From the NCBI GenBank assembly GCA_963850425.1, contig CAWKLF010000003.1:186001-250000 (forward strand): DNA of 64,000 nt. The letters run 5' to 3'. Every line of letters starts with the position of its first letter. Position 1 is the stretch's first letter. The stretch comes from Gp1-AA133 sp963850425 (GTDB lineage Bacteria > Acidobacteriota > Terriglobia > Terriglobales > Acidobacteriaceae). This document shows, one piece after another, positions 1 through 7,713 of the stretch. Below the pieces are notes generated by a model. The model saw only the letters and a program-made list of their open reading frames with translations. It was not told the DNA's origin and ran no database searches. Both the position numbers and the translations under genes were made by a program.

Positions 1-115
1 CGACAACGCGGTGAAGGAAATGAAACTGGCCGAAGCCTCAGCGCCTGAGCAGAACAAGGTGTTCATTCAGGCGGCGATTAAGCGACTGGAGGCGAAGGAC
101 GACATCAACAAGTAG
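1..115 (+). CDS. C-terminal fragment of a protein that begins before the window
   Basis: Reading from base 2, an open frame of 37 codons ends in TAG at 113-115. The visible tail is charged and helical (it contains KEMKLAEAS and KRLEAKDDINK). Nothing in it identifies a family. A strong hairpin at 151-180 follows, which fits the end of a transcription unit. The frame is assigned only because it is open to the edge and followed by a terminator. Confidence 0.5.
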   Translation, partial: DNAVKEMKLAEASAPEQNKVFIQAAIKRLEAKDDINK

Positions 116-150
116 GTCTTTACTGATCTGAAGAATCGAGCCTGAAGTGA

Positions 151-180
151 GAGCGGCCGCTGCGTGCGGCCGCTTCTCTT
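151..180 (+). terminator. Rho-independent terminator
   Basis: GCGGCCGC at 153-160 pairs with GCGGCCGC at 166-173 across a five-base loop and is followed by a T-rich tract (TTCTCTTT). It lies 35 bases after the stop of the first partial gene and probably ends it. Confidence 0.75.
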
Positions 181-324
181 TGCCAGTGGAACGAGGGGCG
201 TCCCCGCCGACGGATTGGCCGAGCATTCTTTGCTCTTTTGATCGCGACTTGGGGTTATGAGTGTAATTGCCTGTTTTCGCCACCTATCATGGAACGTGCC
301 TTCGATTCAGCGTAAAGTGCTGAC

Positions 325-414
325 GTGAAGCGTGTTCTCGTCGTCGTTATCGTATTCATCGCAGTCACGGGAATTTGGCCCTTCGCTTTGCTGGCAACTA
401 CAGAAACGCGCTAG
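325..414 (+). CDS. Possible tiny signal-peptide-like ORF, probably a remnant
   Basis: A GTG-initiated frame of 29 codons starts MKRVLVVVIVFIAVTG and ends at TAG 412-414. It looks like a signal peptide with only a few residues after it. It resembles the signal segment of the cysteine-rich peptide at 709, so it may be the decayed 5' end of a similar gene. No good ribosome site precedes it. Most likely it is non-functional. Confidence 0.2.
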   Translation: MKRVLVVVIVFIAVTGIWPFALLATTETR

Positions 415-520
415 TACAAGGTCAGTCCTAAAAACAGTACACAAACTTCTGCTGCTCGATTGCAGCAACGTCATGAGTTGCTACTCCATTGCGATTGGCG
501 GAGAAGCAAAACAGCATCAA

Positions 521-583
521 CTTATGCCCCGATCAGGTCTTCTTATGCCCCGATCAGGTCTTCTTATGCCCCGATCAGGTCTT
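521..583 (+). repeat. Three exact 21-bp tandem copies of a terminator 5' arm
   Basis: The unit CTTATGCCCCGATCAGGTCTT occurs three times without any difference (521-541, 542-562, 563-583). The last copy runs straight into the descending arm and T-run of a terminator (570-604). The same sequence without the triplication forms the terminator at 1803-1838, so the array arose by duplicating the ascending arm of this terminator family. Confidence 0.95.
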
Positions 584-604
584 CGGACTTGGTCGGGCTT
601 TTTT
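570..604 (+). terminator. Rho-independent terminator with UUCG loop
   Basis: CCCGATCAGGTC (570-581) pairs with GACTTGGTCGGG (586-597) through a TTCG tetraloop, followed by six T. Two further copies of the 5' arm lie immediately upstream (521-562) and could compete for the single 3' arm. Confidence 0.85.
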
Positions 605-708
605 GCTTTTGTTCGGTTTTCGTAACAGGTTAGCTTTTTATCTGACACCGGTCTGTCTCTAGGTCATCTTTCGTGGGAGTCTCGCCACCTCGCCTGAAAG
701 GAGAGCCG

Positions 709-978
709 ATGAACGCTCGAAAGAAACTAATCGTAGTTCTGGTGGTGCTTGCGATATCCGCGCTGTCCGGTTGGCAGTCGGCGCATGCACTGTGTACAGG
801 GTCACAGGGTATGGGTAAGGACGGAAACTGCATCCTTGAGGGTTCCTGCTACCAAGGGATCATCTGGTGCGTCAGGATCACTTGTGCAGCAGGAGTTGGG
901 TGCTTACCATTAACGGCGTTCCACGGTTGCACAACAGCCGGGTGCGTTAACCCGTTCAACCGTTGTACCGCATGCTGA
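709..978 (+). CDS. Secreted cysteine-rich small protein (89 aa), function unknown
   Basis: ATG at 709 follows a good GGAGAG ribosome site. The N-terminus is basic, then a hydrophobic run (IVVLVVLAISAL) ending in an AHA cleavage-like site near residue 27: a standard signal peptide. The mature part of about 62 residues contains ten cysteines, spaced through a Gly/Thr-rich sequence and ending in RCTAC, which suggests up to five disulfides in an exported mini-protein. I recognise no family. It sits 18 bases before the membrane-anchored protein at 997, so the two probably form one operon ending at the 1803 terminator. Toxin, bacteriocin-like peptide, structural secreted protein and metal binder are all possible; the sequence does not choose between them. 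Confidence 0.75.
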   Translation: MNARKKLIVVLVVLAISALSGWQSAHALCTGSQGMGKDGNCILEGSCYQGIIWCVRITCAAGVGCLPLTAFHGCTTAGCVNPFNRCTAC

Positions 979-996
979 GGAAAAGGAACAGCGACG

Positions 997-1779
997 ATGA
1001 CACGCAAACTGATGTGGGTAATGGGCGTGATCTTACTGACCTCGATGGCTGGCACCGTCTACTGGAGCACAAAGAAAGCTACTGTGGCAGTGTACGCTTC
1101 ACAGCCGATAAGCGCGCGACCGTACGTTATGGAACGAGTTCAATACCGAGTAGACAATGGCCAAGCGACAACCGTTGCTCACGAACTTTTGGCACAGCGT
1201 CGTGACGGAACAACGGTGAAACTCATGCCGGAAGCTGGTGTGCGTAGAGTGGACCATCCAGACGGATACGTTGCGATGATCGTAGATCGTCTGAAGCTAA
1301 AATCCACTGCACAAAAACCCAAGGACATGGTTGCCACCCAGAAGAATCAAATGCAGAGTGCTCCGCAAAACTGCATCTTTGGACTAAACGAGTTTGTGGA
1401 TGGGGAAGATGTGATTCTCGGGCAAAAGGCTCTGCGGATCATGACACTCCCGCCGAATGGACTGGAGCGCGAGATCGACTGGCGTCTACCTGACTTCGGC
1501 TGTATCACCATACAAACTTTGCTTCAGACTCGTCCTGAGTTGGGCGCTGGCTGGACAACGACTCACGGCATTCGCCCTGAGGCGTTTGCGGAGAAGGAGC
1601 CGGACCCACGACTCTTTTCAAATGACGCCAACTTCAGCGAAGTCAAACCGAGTGAGATCACACATAGGATGCTGGCAGAAGCAGGTGTCACAGAGAAGGA
1701 TTGTCAGAAGTGCTTAGGCACTCAGGATGCGGGTGACAAGAATTACGAGAAATGGGGCCGTCCTAGCTACGTGCCATAG
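997..1779 (+). CDS. Membrane-anchored protein of unknown function (260 aa)
   Basis: ATG at 997 is preceded by GAGGAAAAGGA. Residues about 5-22 form one hydrophobic segment after a short basic start, so the protein is an uncleaved type II anchored or exported protein. The rest is soluble and mixed alpha/beta with no motif I recognise. A late CQKC pair and another two cysteines could form disulfides outside the cytoplasm. It lies 18 bases behind the cysteine-rich secreted peptide and before the terminator at 1803, so the two are likely cotranscribed; a role in processing, export or self-protection for the peptide is inference only. Confidence 0.7.
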   Translation: MTRKLMWVMGVILLTSMAGTVYWSTKKATVAVYASQPISARPYVMERVQYRVDNGQATTVAHELLAQRRDGTTVKLMPEAGVRRVDHPDGYVAMIVDRLKLKSTAQKPKDMVATQKNQMQSAPQNCIFGLNEFVDGEDVILGQKALRIMTLPPNGLEREIDWRLPDFGCITIQTLLQTRPELGAGWTTTHGIRPEAFAEKEPDPRLFSNDANFSEVKPSEITHRMLAEAGVTEKDCQKCLGTQDAGDKNYEKWGRPSYVP

Positions 1780-1802
1780 GTGCTCTTCAGTCTCGGACAG
1801 AC

Positions 1803-1838
1803 GCCCCGATGAGGTCTTCGGACTTGGTCGGGGCTTTT
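1803..1838 (+). terminator. Rho-independent terminator with UUCG loop
   Basis: A 14-base arm at 1803-1816 pairs with 1821-1834 with one mismatch and G-U wobbles across a TTCG tetraloop, then TTTT. It lies 23 bases after the 997-1779 gene and shares almost its whole sequence with the terminator at 570-604. Confidence 0.9.
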
Positions 1839-2155
1839 GTGTTTGTGTCAGAAACAGGGGAAGTAGGGCACCGGGGAGGCACCGCGTTTGACCTTGATTG
1901 AAGATGGTCTTCCATGACCCGATGGCATGTAGACAGATTTCCTTGCGCCATCGTTCAGTGTCTCGATTTTCGGGGAAACAGTCTAACGCGGAAACTCGAA
2001 ATGTGGCGAGATCGTTGGTTTCTCACAACTGTCGTAACATCCCCGTTTCACTCACTGACAGGATTTTTGGCGAACAAAAGGCGCACACTGGTGAGAACGC
2101 CTGATTACGTCAACCACCTCTCGATGAGATCAGCAATGAATGAGCAGTTCAAAAG
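1839..2155. other. Intergenic stretch without a convincing gene
   Basis: No open frame here has a ribosome site or recognisable protein. The segment holds the first long copy of the island hairpin repeat (2039-2106). The rest may be decayed coding DNA, but I cannot name it. Confidence 0.5.
2039..2106 (+). repeat. Island repeat, long copy A (68 bp)
   Basis: This segment matches 3257-3324 at 64 of 68 positions. It begins ATCCCCGTTTCACTCACTG and continues through GGATTTTTGGCGAACAAAAG. The pair frames the pseudogene at 2156 and the gene at 2752. The upstream half of its inverted repeat is less perfect than in copy B. Confidence 0.9.
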
Positions 2156-2640
2156 GTGCTTCGCGTCCTGATTGGAAAGCCGCTATGGTCAACTGGCCGT
2201 GCGGCCGATTTGGAATGGTTTCAGTTCGGCCAGCGCAAAACCGTCAAAGGCGCTCGTGGCGACACTAAAGAAGTCGGAGAGTACGCGCTACATGTGCAGT
2301 GTGCTTGGCGCATAAGGCATTCAGATCGAGTGGATGTCGCAAGTCGCGATCTCTACCATCGCGACCGAGACTGATGGCCAGCACAGGATTTCAATTGGGA
2401 CGTGCAGGGAGCCAAAGGCGAGACAAGCTCATGGCTGAGTTATTACAGAACGGGACGCCAGAGTTTGTCGTGCAACAGGTCTCTGTAGGCAACGCAGGAG
2501 CCTTCACAGTTGTTTTCGACGACGACTACGCTTTGGATGTGTTTCCCGATGACTCGTCGCAAGACGAGCATTGGCGGCTGTTCAAGCCGTATACGGAGGA
2601 ATCACCCTTTGTTCTCAGCGGTAGCGGAGTTGAATACTGA
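2156..2640 (+). pseudogene. Broken gene for a small uncharacterised conserved protein
   Basis: Two parts of one protein can be read. GTG at 2156 opens a frame with LIGKPLWSTGRAADLEWFQFG and then EYALHVQCAWRI, ending at an in-frame TGA (2372-2374); the same frame continues with DFNWDVQGA. The frame then shifts near 2415-2425 and continues in another frame as RRDKLMAELLQ to DEHWRLFKPYTEESPFVLSG and a stop at 2640. From memory, bacterial hypothetical proteins of about 160 aa carry this whole series of motifs in one frame. The gene therefore has one nonsense codon and one frameshift. Sequencing error is possible, but the neighbouring SIMPL gene is damaged too. Confidence 0.75.
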
Positions 2641-2662
2641 TCTTGCCTGCCGCCATGTCAAC

Positions 2663-2718
2663 TAGCTGTTGAAATATCCCCATTTCACCAACTACGGTTC
2701 TGAGTGAAATCGCCTGTT
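2663..2718 (+). repeat. Island repeat, short copy
   Basis: TAGCTGTTGAAATATCCCC followed by ATTTCAC resembles the start of copy B. ATTTCAC (2682-2688) is complementary to GTGAAAT (2704-2710), giving a 7-bp hairpin. Its right half, near 2696-2718, matches 253-275 at about 20 of 23 positions, and the stretch around 2682-2696 matches 5583-5597. Confidence 0.65.
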
Positions 2719-2751
2719 AGCGTCAACTGACCCGATGCGCTAAGCTCTTGG

Positions 2752-3243
2752 GTGATGATCAATGTCGCGGCAGCCGAACAATTGGATTCCGCTCAGTATC
2801 TCTACTTGCGGGAACTGTCAGAGCCGCACGACAACTCGTTGAAGCTTGTGGTTGAAGAAGCGGTCGTGAATCGCTCCGGCATCGTCAAAACTGATCCTGA
2901 ACTCAAAGCCATCCTGAGGGACGCTTCGCCCATTGAGTCGGCGGAAGGTTGTAGAGCGTTCGAGCTTAACTGGAAGCACTGCGTCGCGTATCTGGTCACC
3001 GAAGAATTGGTCGGGTCAAATGCTGGAGCTGGATATGACGACGAGTGCTACACGGGCAAACTCTTACGCGTCTACAGCAAATCACATTTTCTCGATCACT
3101 TGGCACGGGACACCGGGGGCCATATCGAGCCTCTTCAGCATTACAAAGTCGTTTGCCTGAACCACCTTATCGACGTGGCCGCCTACGCGGCTCCAGACGT
3201 TCGCCCTCTTGCACGGGACTCGAAAGTGTCATCCCGAACATAG
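2752..3243 (+). CDS. Uncharacterised conserved protein (163 aa)
   Basis: The frame starts with GTG at 2752 or ATG at 2755 and ends at 3243. There is no signal peptide or membrane segment. Distinctive stretches are CRAFELNWKHCVAYLVTEE, YTGKLLRVYSKSHFLDHL and HYKVVCLNHLIDVAAY; I associate these with a family of small bacterial cytoplasmic proteins of unknown function but cannot name it. It is flanked on both sides by island repeats and lies between two pseudogenes, so it is the only intact gene of this stretch. Immunity-protein-like or other accessory roles are conceivable but unsupported. Confidence 0.7.
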   Translation: MMINVAAAEQLDSAQYLYLRELSEPHDNSLKLVVEEAVVNRSGIVKTDPELKAILRDASPIESAEGCRAFELNWKHCVAYLVTEELVGSNAGAGYDDECYTGKLLRVYSKSHFLDHLARDTGGHIEPLQHYKVVCLNHLIDVAAYAAPDVRPLARDSKVSSRT

Positions 3244-3324
3244 TAGCTGGCAAAAAATCCCCGTTTCACTCAGTGACAGGATTTTTGGCGAACAAAAGGC
3301 GCACAATGGTGGGAAGGCCTGATT
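3244..3324 (+). repeat. Island repeat, long copy B with hairpin
   Basis: AAAAATCC (3253-3260) is complementary to GGATTTTT (3279-3286), and CACT-C-AGTG lies inside the loop, so the element folds into a hairpin followed by a T-run and could end transcription of the 2752 gene. It is 94 percent identical to 2039-2106 over 68 bp. Confidence 0.9.
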
Positions 3325-3413
3325 TCACCAGCCATCCAAAGACTCTGGAACCTGCCACGATTTCAGAGTAGAGTTCTGTCCATTCAAATTGAAAGGGATT
3401 CAATGGCAGCTTC

Positions 3414-4146
3414 GTGCTCGTTCTCATTTCGAGCCTCGTAACGCTTGGTCTGGCCGCATCAGCGCAGACGGTACAGGTTAGCCGTGACAATAAAACCATC
3501 TACGTGACCTCAGAGGGCGAAGCCAAGGCAGAGCCTGAGATCGCTATTCTCACGCTGGGTTACCACGCATGGAGCAAAACGAAGGACGCCCTCTACGATG
3601 AGACCGCAACAGTCTCGGACAAGGTGGTCGCCGCGCTACTTCGAGCGGGTGTAAAGAAGGAAATGATTCGCACCGACAAGACTTCGCTCACCCACGTCGA
3701 GGCGGAACCAAACTGGCCCGCCGATTGGAAGGCAAACAGGGTCTTCGAGGCCGAGCTGCGCTGGAAGGTTACCGTTCCCGTCAAAGATGCTGAAGGCGCT
3801 GTCGCAATCGCCATGCAGGCAGGAGCAACCGAACTAAGCGAGGTGGCGTGGGATGTCTGGATCGAACCAGGCTGCAAGCGGAGGCCAGCAAGAACCATTC
3901 AGGGAAGCACGCACTGTGGCCGATTCCATCGCTTTAGGATTGGGAACCAAACTCGGCGCGCTGGTTTACGCCAGTAACTCCGCTCCAATCCGGCCTTCCA
4001 ATTGGCCCTTCTTTAGCGGCCTCAACACCAGCACGGCATCTGTTTCGGGTGTGATCGGAACGCCTCTTCCTCCAAAGATCATCAAGCTTCTCCCTGAGCA
4101 GATCAATGAGAAGACCACGGTTTATGCCGTATTTGCTATCGAGTAA
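3414..4146 (+). pseudogene. SIMPL/DUF541-family periplasmic protein gene, frameshifted
   Basis: The product would be an exported SIMPL-domain (BP26/OMP28-type) protein. A signal-like start (MLVLISSLVTLGLAASAQT) leads into ITVxSEGEAKAEPEIAILTLG-type sequence and continues to ELSEVAWDV near 3855. The expected continuation LDRTRLQAEASK is in a second frame (about 3857-3895), and the rest, REARTVADSIALGLGTKLG to a stop at 4146, is in a third frame. Two indels are needed. The start is also uncertain because a nearby ATG at 3402 is out of frame. I judge it a pseudogene. Confidence 0.8.
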
Positions 4147-4463
4147 CGGATCGTGTTAGGCGCAGTCATGGTGGCATCGGCTTTACCCGATGCATTCGTC
4201 GCATAGTTGGCGAAAAATCCCCATCTCTAACAATGTCGGCGGTGTCAAGCGCTTTTCGAGCACACTGCGGCATGCACTCAGAGAAGAGCGCCATTTCGCT
4301 CTAGTTGAGATTTGCCAGGCCAACCTTGGGCTCGCTTCTAATCGTTGCGGCTCAGGAACTCAGTCCGACCCAACCATCTCTTCGATCGCAACCTCGATCA
4401 TGATTACTACTTCGAACTCCCCCGCGAAAGGGGAGCGGGATGCCCAATCATTACGGCGGTGAT
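4147..4463. other. Intergenic stretch with a partial island repeat
   Basis: TAGTTGGCGAAAAATCCCC at 4204-4222 is a degraded copy of the repeat that starts at 3244. I find no gene. The right part leads into the end of the IS110-like remnant. Confidence 0.55.
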
Positions 4464-5498
4464 TTACTGCACACCATGGCGATTTCCGGGCTCTCCCGCG
4501 TGCGAACCGAGTTGCTGCATCTTTTCGTAATCCCAGCCGCGCCGCCACATCCAGTACAACTCGACTGCCAGCTTGCGGGCCATCGCGACATTCGCGATCT
4601 TGCGCCCACGCCGCATGGCCAGATGAAAGAATCGGCTGCGCCATGCGGATCGATGCGTACCGTCACCTGCGCCGCTTCCACCAGCGGAAGCGAACAGCAC
4701 GTTACCCTGCTTGCTGATGTGGCCCAGTCGTCGACGGTCTCCGCTGGACTCTTCCGACGGTACCAGCCCCACGTAGCTGGCAATTTGCTTCGCGCAGGCA
4801 AAACGTTCCGGCGTTCCAATCACCAACTCGAACGCCAGTGCGGTCAACGGACCCACTCCGGGATGCGTGCTCAGTTGCCGCGTCACGGGCCGGCGCTCCA
4901 CGATCTGTTCCAGCTTTCCGTTCAGTTCATGGATCTTGGGCGTGAGCCGATCGAGTAGGTCGAGCAGGTCTTGCCGGCGTCGCCTCGCCCAAGGTGCCAG
5001 CGGCATTCCTTCCTGATCGACACGACCTGGCGGTTCCGCCACAACGCTTTCTTGCGGCGTGGCCCTCGATGAGCTGCTACGATGTTCAACTGGTTCATAA
5101 CGCGCGTGCGCATCTGCACCAGCCGGTAACGATGCCACAGCAGTGGCCGCCGATCGCGATTCTCCGCGTCCGGTACCAAGATTTCTGGAATCGGTCTTCC
5201 AGGAAGAGCCGTTTCGCATCAATCCGCGTGGCGGCCGATCTTCTGGTTATGACCGTGGTGCGGATCTCGCGCAGGGCCGATGCAAGCTGAACTAACAATT
5301 CGATCAGTATAGTCGAACCAGGCACGTGTCCGCTGGCTTCCATGCCCACCCGCACGGTCACGGCGTGGATGAGACGCGGAAGAACTCTCCGCTTTTCCTT
5401 TTGTCCCAGGCGGACTGTCGCTCAGTTCGCCCTATGCGGTTGTTGACGTACGCAATTTGTTGGAAGCCCGGGTGATAATCACAACCTATAATGATCAT
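4464..5498 (-). mobile_element. IS110/IS1111-family transposase remnant
   Basis: Read on the minus strand, the N-terminus at 5498 is MIIIGCDYHPGFQQIAYV, the DEDD-type start of IS110-family enzymes. VRVGMEASGH, LEDRFQKSWY, WHRYRLVQMRTRVMNQL and the C-terminal THPGVGPLTALAFELVIG with IASYVGLVPSEESSGDRRRLGHISKQG follow, but in alternating frames, so there are at least four frameshifts. The frame returns near 4620 for the last piece (RRGRKIANVAMARKLAVELYWM). Typical members are about 330-400 aa in one frame. IS110 elements lack clear inverted repeats, so the element ends are not set. It is non-functional as read. Confidence 0.88.
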
Positions 5499-5582
5499 GT
5501 TCGGCTCCTTTCTCCCGAGCCTTCTTGGTTGGCTTTAGCACCACCAACTTTACTCGGGCCGGGAGCCGACATTGTTATGGAA

Positions 5583-5597
5583 TCATTTCACCAACTA
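5583..5597 (+). repeat. Short match to the island repeat
   Basis: CATTTCACCAACTAC occurs here and at 2682-2696 in the repeat behind the 2156 pseudogene. It lies just outside the 5' end of the transposase remnant and may mark the right edge of the island. Confidence 0.5.
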
Positions 5598-5639
5598 CCC
5601 AGCAGGTCAAAACATATCACCAGTTGAGCATGGAGACCG

Positions 5640-6317
5640 TCAGGAAACGCTTGGGTTGGGGACCTGATTGATCTGGGCCAAGGCACGCAACCGGACCCGG
5701 TGCCCATAACTGAACGCCCAGATCATGGTGCCGATGGTCAGCGTGCCGATCAGGATGGGAGAAATAATCAGGACTACAGGCGCGGATACGTGGTAGATCA
5801 AAATGATCCGAAGGATCAGCTCGCCCTCAAAGACACATCCCCATACGATGGTAATCAGGCGATGCGAAAAACGCACCTCCGGCAATTGCCAGGCGGCGTT
5901 GAAACGGGCCTGCCGCTGCAGATCGGCTCCCGCCATGAAATGTCGCCCGAAATAGAACATCATTGGACGCGGTAGCAACAGCGAGACAAAGCAGGCAAAG
6001 CCAAACGCGCCCGTAAACATGGATTCGCGGACTAGCAGCAGGCGCGGGCTCCCGCCAAGGAGCACGGCAACCCCGTCAACGGCGATTCCCAGCAGAACCA
6101 CTATCGAAATCGGATCTACCTGGCCTCGGCGCGCCAGATCGAAGATGCTCTTCCCCAAAGGGAAAGTGGTGGCAATCACCAGGGCGGTGAACTCAGAGGC
6201 AGAGAGGTAGCGCTTGGAAAGCTTATACAGAATTACTGGGATGATTGCATTAAGGACAATACCCCAAACGATGCCGCCCAGCGCCGGCCTCGACGTTTGC
6301 GCTTCGGCCTTTTGCAT
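5640..6317 (-). CDS. VC0807-like integral membrane protein
   Basis: The protein has about 225 residues and five or six hydrophobic segments (for example IVWGIVLNAIIPVILYKL, ISIVVLLGIAVDGVAVLL, GAFGFACFVSLLLP, LITIVWGCVFEGELILRIIL and VVLIISPILIGTLTIGTMIW). The pattern with RPMMFYFGRHF in the middle is that of the VC0807 family (related to intracellular-septation-like membrane proteins), whose function is unknown. I start at ATG 6317, which has GGGA upstream; an in-frame GTG at 6329 is possible. It is the first chromosome-like gene after the island and is transcribed towards it. Confidence 0.75.
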   Translation of the reverse strand: MQKAEAQTSRPALGGIVWGIVLNAIIPVILYKLSKRYLSASEFTALVIATTFPLGKSIFDLARRGQVDPISIVVLLGIAVDGVAVLLGGSPRLLLVRESMFTGAFGFACFVSLLLPRPMMFYFGRHFMAGADLQRQARFNAAWQLPEVRFSHRLITIVWGCVFEGELILRIILIYHVSAPVVLIISPILIGTLTIGTMIWAFSYGHRVRLRALAQINQVPNPSVS

Positions 6318-6431
6318 GATAGATCCCACTCTCGTTTGTCGCAGACCAGCCTTGTGGCTTTTAATTATACGGGGTGCGTAAGGTCAGACGAGTCGATTGC
6401 CGATATCGCTTCTGGATGGTCGGCAAACTCC

Positions 6432-6451
6432 GGCGGGCGGGGACGCCCGTC
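6432..6451 (-). terminator. Hairpin behind the 3-hydroxyacyl-CoA dehydrogenase gene
   Basis: GGCGGGCG pairs with CGCCCGTC (one G-U pair) across a four-base loop just after the stop at 6465. The T-run is poor. Nearly the same hairpin follows eno at 52451-52470. Confidence 0.5.
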
Positions 6452-6464
6452 GCTCCATCGGCAA

Positions 6465-7355
6465 CTAGCGGATGGGCACCGGCTCTTGGGCGGCGTTCAC
6501 GTCTGGGTACTCGAAGACGCCTCGGCCGGATTTCCGGCCCAGCCTGCCAGCTTTCACGTACTGCACCAGCAACGGCGCAGGACGGAATTTTTCTCCCAGC
6601 GTTTTGTGCAGGTATTCGAGAATATGCAGGCGGGTGTCGAGGCCGACAAGATCGACCAGCTCGAATGGGCCCATAGGATGATTGAGGCCCAGTTTCAGGG
6701 CCTTGTCGATGTCTTCTGCGCTTGCGATTCCTTCCTGCAACATGTAGAACGCTTCGTTGCCAATCATCGCGTTAATGCGGCTGGTGACGAAGCCCGGGGA
6801 CTCGCGAATCACCACCACCTCCTTTGCCATGCGCCGGCCCACTTCGACCGCCGCGGTCAGCGTGTCGTCGTCGGTCTCGAGGCCTTTCACGATTTCGAGG
6901 AGCTTCATTTTGTGCACGGGGTTGAAGAAGTGCATGCCAACGATTTTGGGTGCGCGGTAGGTAACGCTGGCAATCTCGGTGAGGCTCAAAGAACTGGTAT
7001 TCGAGGCGAGGATGGTCGAGGGACGGCAGATCTTGTCGAGCAGGGTGAAAATCTCGATCTTCGACTCCAGTTCTTCGGGAACGGCTTCGATGACGAGGTC
7101 TGCCTGCCGAGCGGCTTCGTCGACCGAACCGGCGTATTCCAGGCGCGCAAATGCCGCGTCGGCGTCTTTGGCCGCAACTTTTCCCAACTCGACCGCTTTG
7201 TCCAGATTCGAGCGGATCTCGGATTCGGCACGACGCAGCGCGTTCGGGAGAATATCTTCGAGGACGGTCCTGTAGCCGCCGAGAGCGGCGGCATGGGCAA
7301 TGCCCCGACCCATCGTGCCCGCACCAATCACCGCGATGGTCTTGATCTCCGGCAC
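6465..7355 (-). CDS. hbd: 3-hydroxyacyl-CoA (3-hydroxybutyryl-CoA) dehydrogenase
   Basis: The enzyme oxidises 3-hydroxyacyl-CoA to 3-ketoacyl-CoA with NAD in fatty-acid breakdown, or the reverse in butyrate-type synthesis. Residues 5-18 are a Rossmann loop (IAVIGAGTMGRGIA). VIEAVPE, ASNTSSLSLTEIA and GMHFFNPVHKMKLLEIV carry the catalytic serine and histidine, and a C-terminal 3HCDH domain has GFVTSRINAM and GLNHPMGPFELVDLVG. Length 296 is normal for the single-function enzyme. The start is a GTG that overlaps the TAG of the upstream 62-aa gene by one base, so translation is coupled. There is no hydratase or thiolase beside it, so its exact chain-length role is open. Confidence 0.93.
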   Translation of the reverse strand: MPEIKTIAVIGAGTMGRGIAHAAALGGYRTVLEDILPNALRRAESEIRSNLDKAVELGKVAAKDADAAFARLEYAGSVDEAARQADLVIEAVPEELESKIEIFTLLDKICRPSTILASNTSSLSLTEIASVTYRAPKIVGMHFFNPVHKMKLLEIVKGLETDDDTLTAAVEVGRRMAKEVVVIRESPGFVTSRINAMIGNEAFYMLQEGIASAEDIDKALKLGLNHPMGPFELVDLVGLDTRLHILEYLHKTLGEKFRPAPLLVQYVKAGRLGRKSGRGVFEYPDVNAAQEPVPIR

Positions 7356-7543
7356 TAGCGCGCGCTCTTGTCGAGTTGCTGCAGAACTTCCTTCATGCCG
7401 TTCACTGCCGAGCCCATGTACTCCGACAGGCGCTTGCGCTCCTCTTCGGTCATGCCGGCGATGGAAAACGTAATTTTGCGCAAGGTGGCGTTGATGTCGT
7501 CGACGTAGTTCATGAGACGGATGAGTTCTCCGGTTGCTGGCAT
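7355..7543 (-). CDS. Small helical protein (62 aa) coupled to the dehydrogenase
   Basis: ATG at 7543 has GGAG upstream. The product is acidic and helical (LMNYVDDINATLRKITFSI, MTEEERKRLSEYMG, MKEVLQQLDKSAR) with no signal, membrane or metal motif. I recognise no family. The stop codon overlaps the GTG start of the dehydrogenase (TAGTG), so the pair is expressed together. A regulatory or assembly partner is only a guess. Confidence 0.7.
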   Translation of the reverse strand: MPATGELIRLMNYVDDINATLRKITFSIAGMTEEERKRLSEYMGSAVNGMKEVLQQLDKSAR

Positions 7544-7713
7544 ATGAAGGCTCCTGCGCGCGCGGTCACTTCGCTTTGGTCCGAGACGCAGACAGAAGCA
7601 TCGGCCGCGAGCGAACCCTCCATTTTCAAGGCTCCGCTGAAATTAGTAAAGCCGCGTTCCGGCAGAAGCGCCCAGGGTGCCGCGTAAAATGTCGGGACGT
7701 TCAGGAGGATTTC

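Noticed and set aside
332..625. 97-codon frame containing LMPRSGL three times
   Set aside because: It is simply the translation of the triplicated terminator arm and reads through the T-run.
2372..2374. TGA inside the 2156 gene as a selenocysteine codon
   Set aside because: There is no redox motif around it, and the same gene also carries a frameshift, so it is a nonsense codon of a pseudogene.
253..5597. True integron attC array
   Set aside because: The repeats separate small genes, but attC core sites of the GTTRRRY/RYYYAAC type and an integrase are not seen; kept only as a cassette-like island.
6297..7358. 353-codon plus-strand frame opposite the dehydrogenase
   Set aside because: Antisense shadow; the minus strand has an unmistakable 3-hydroxyacyl-CoA dehydrogenase.
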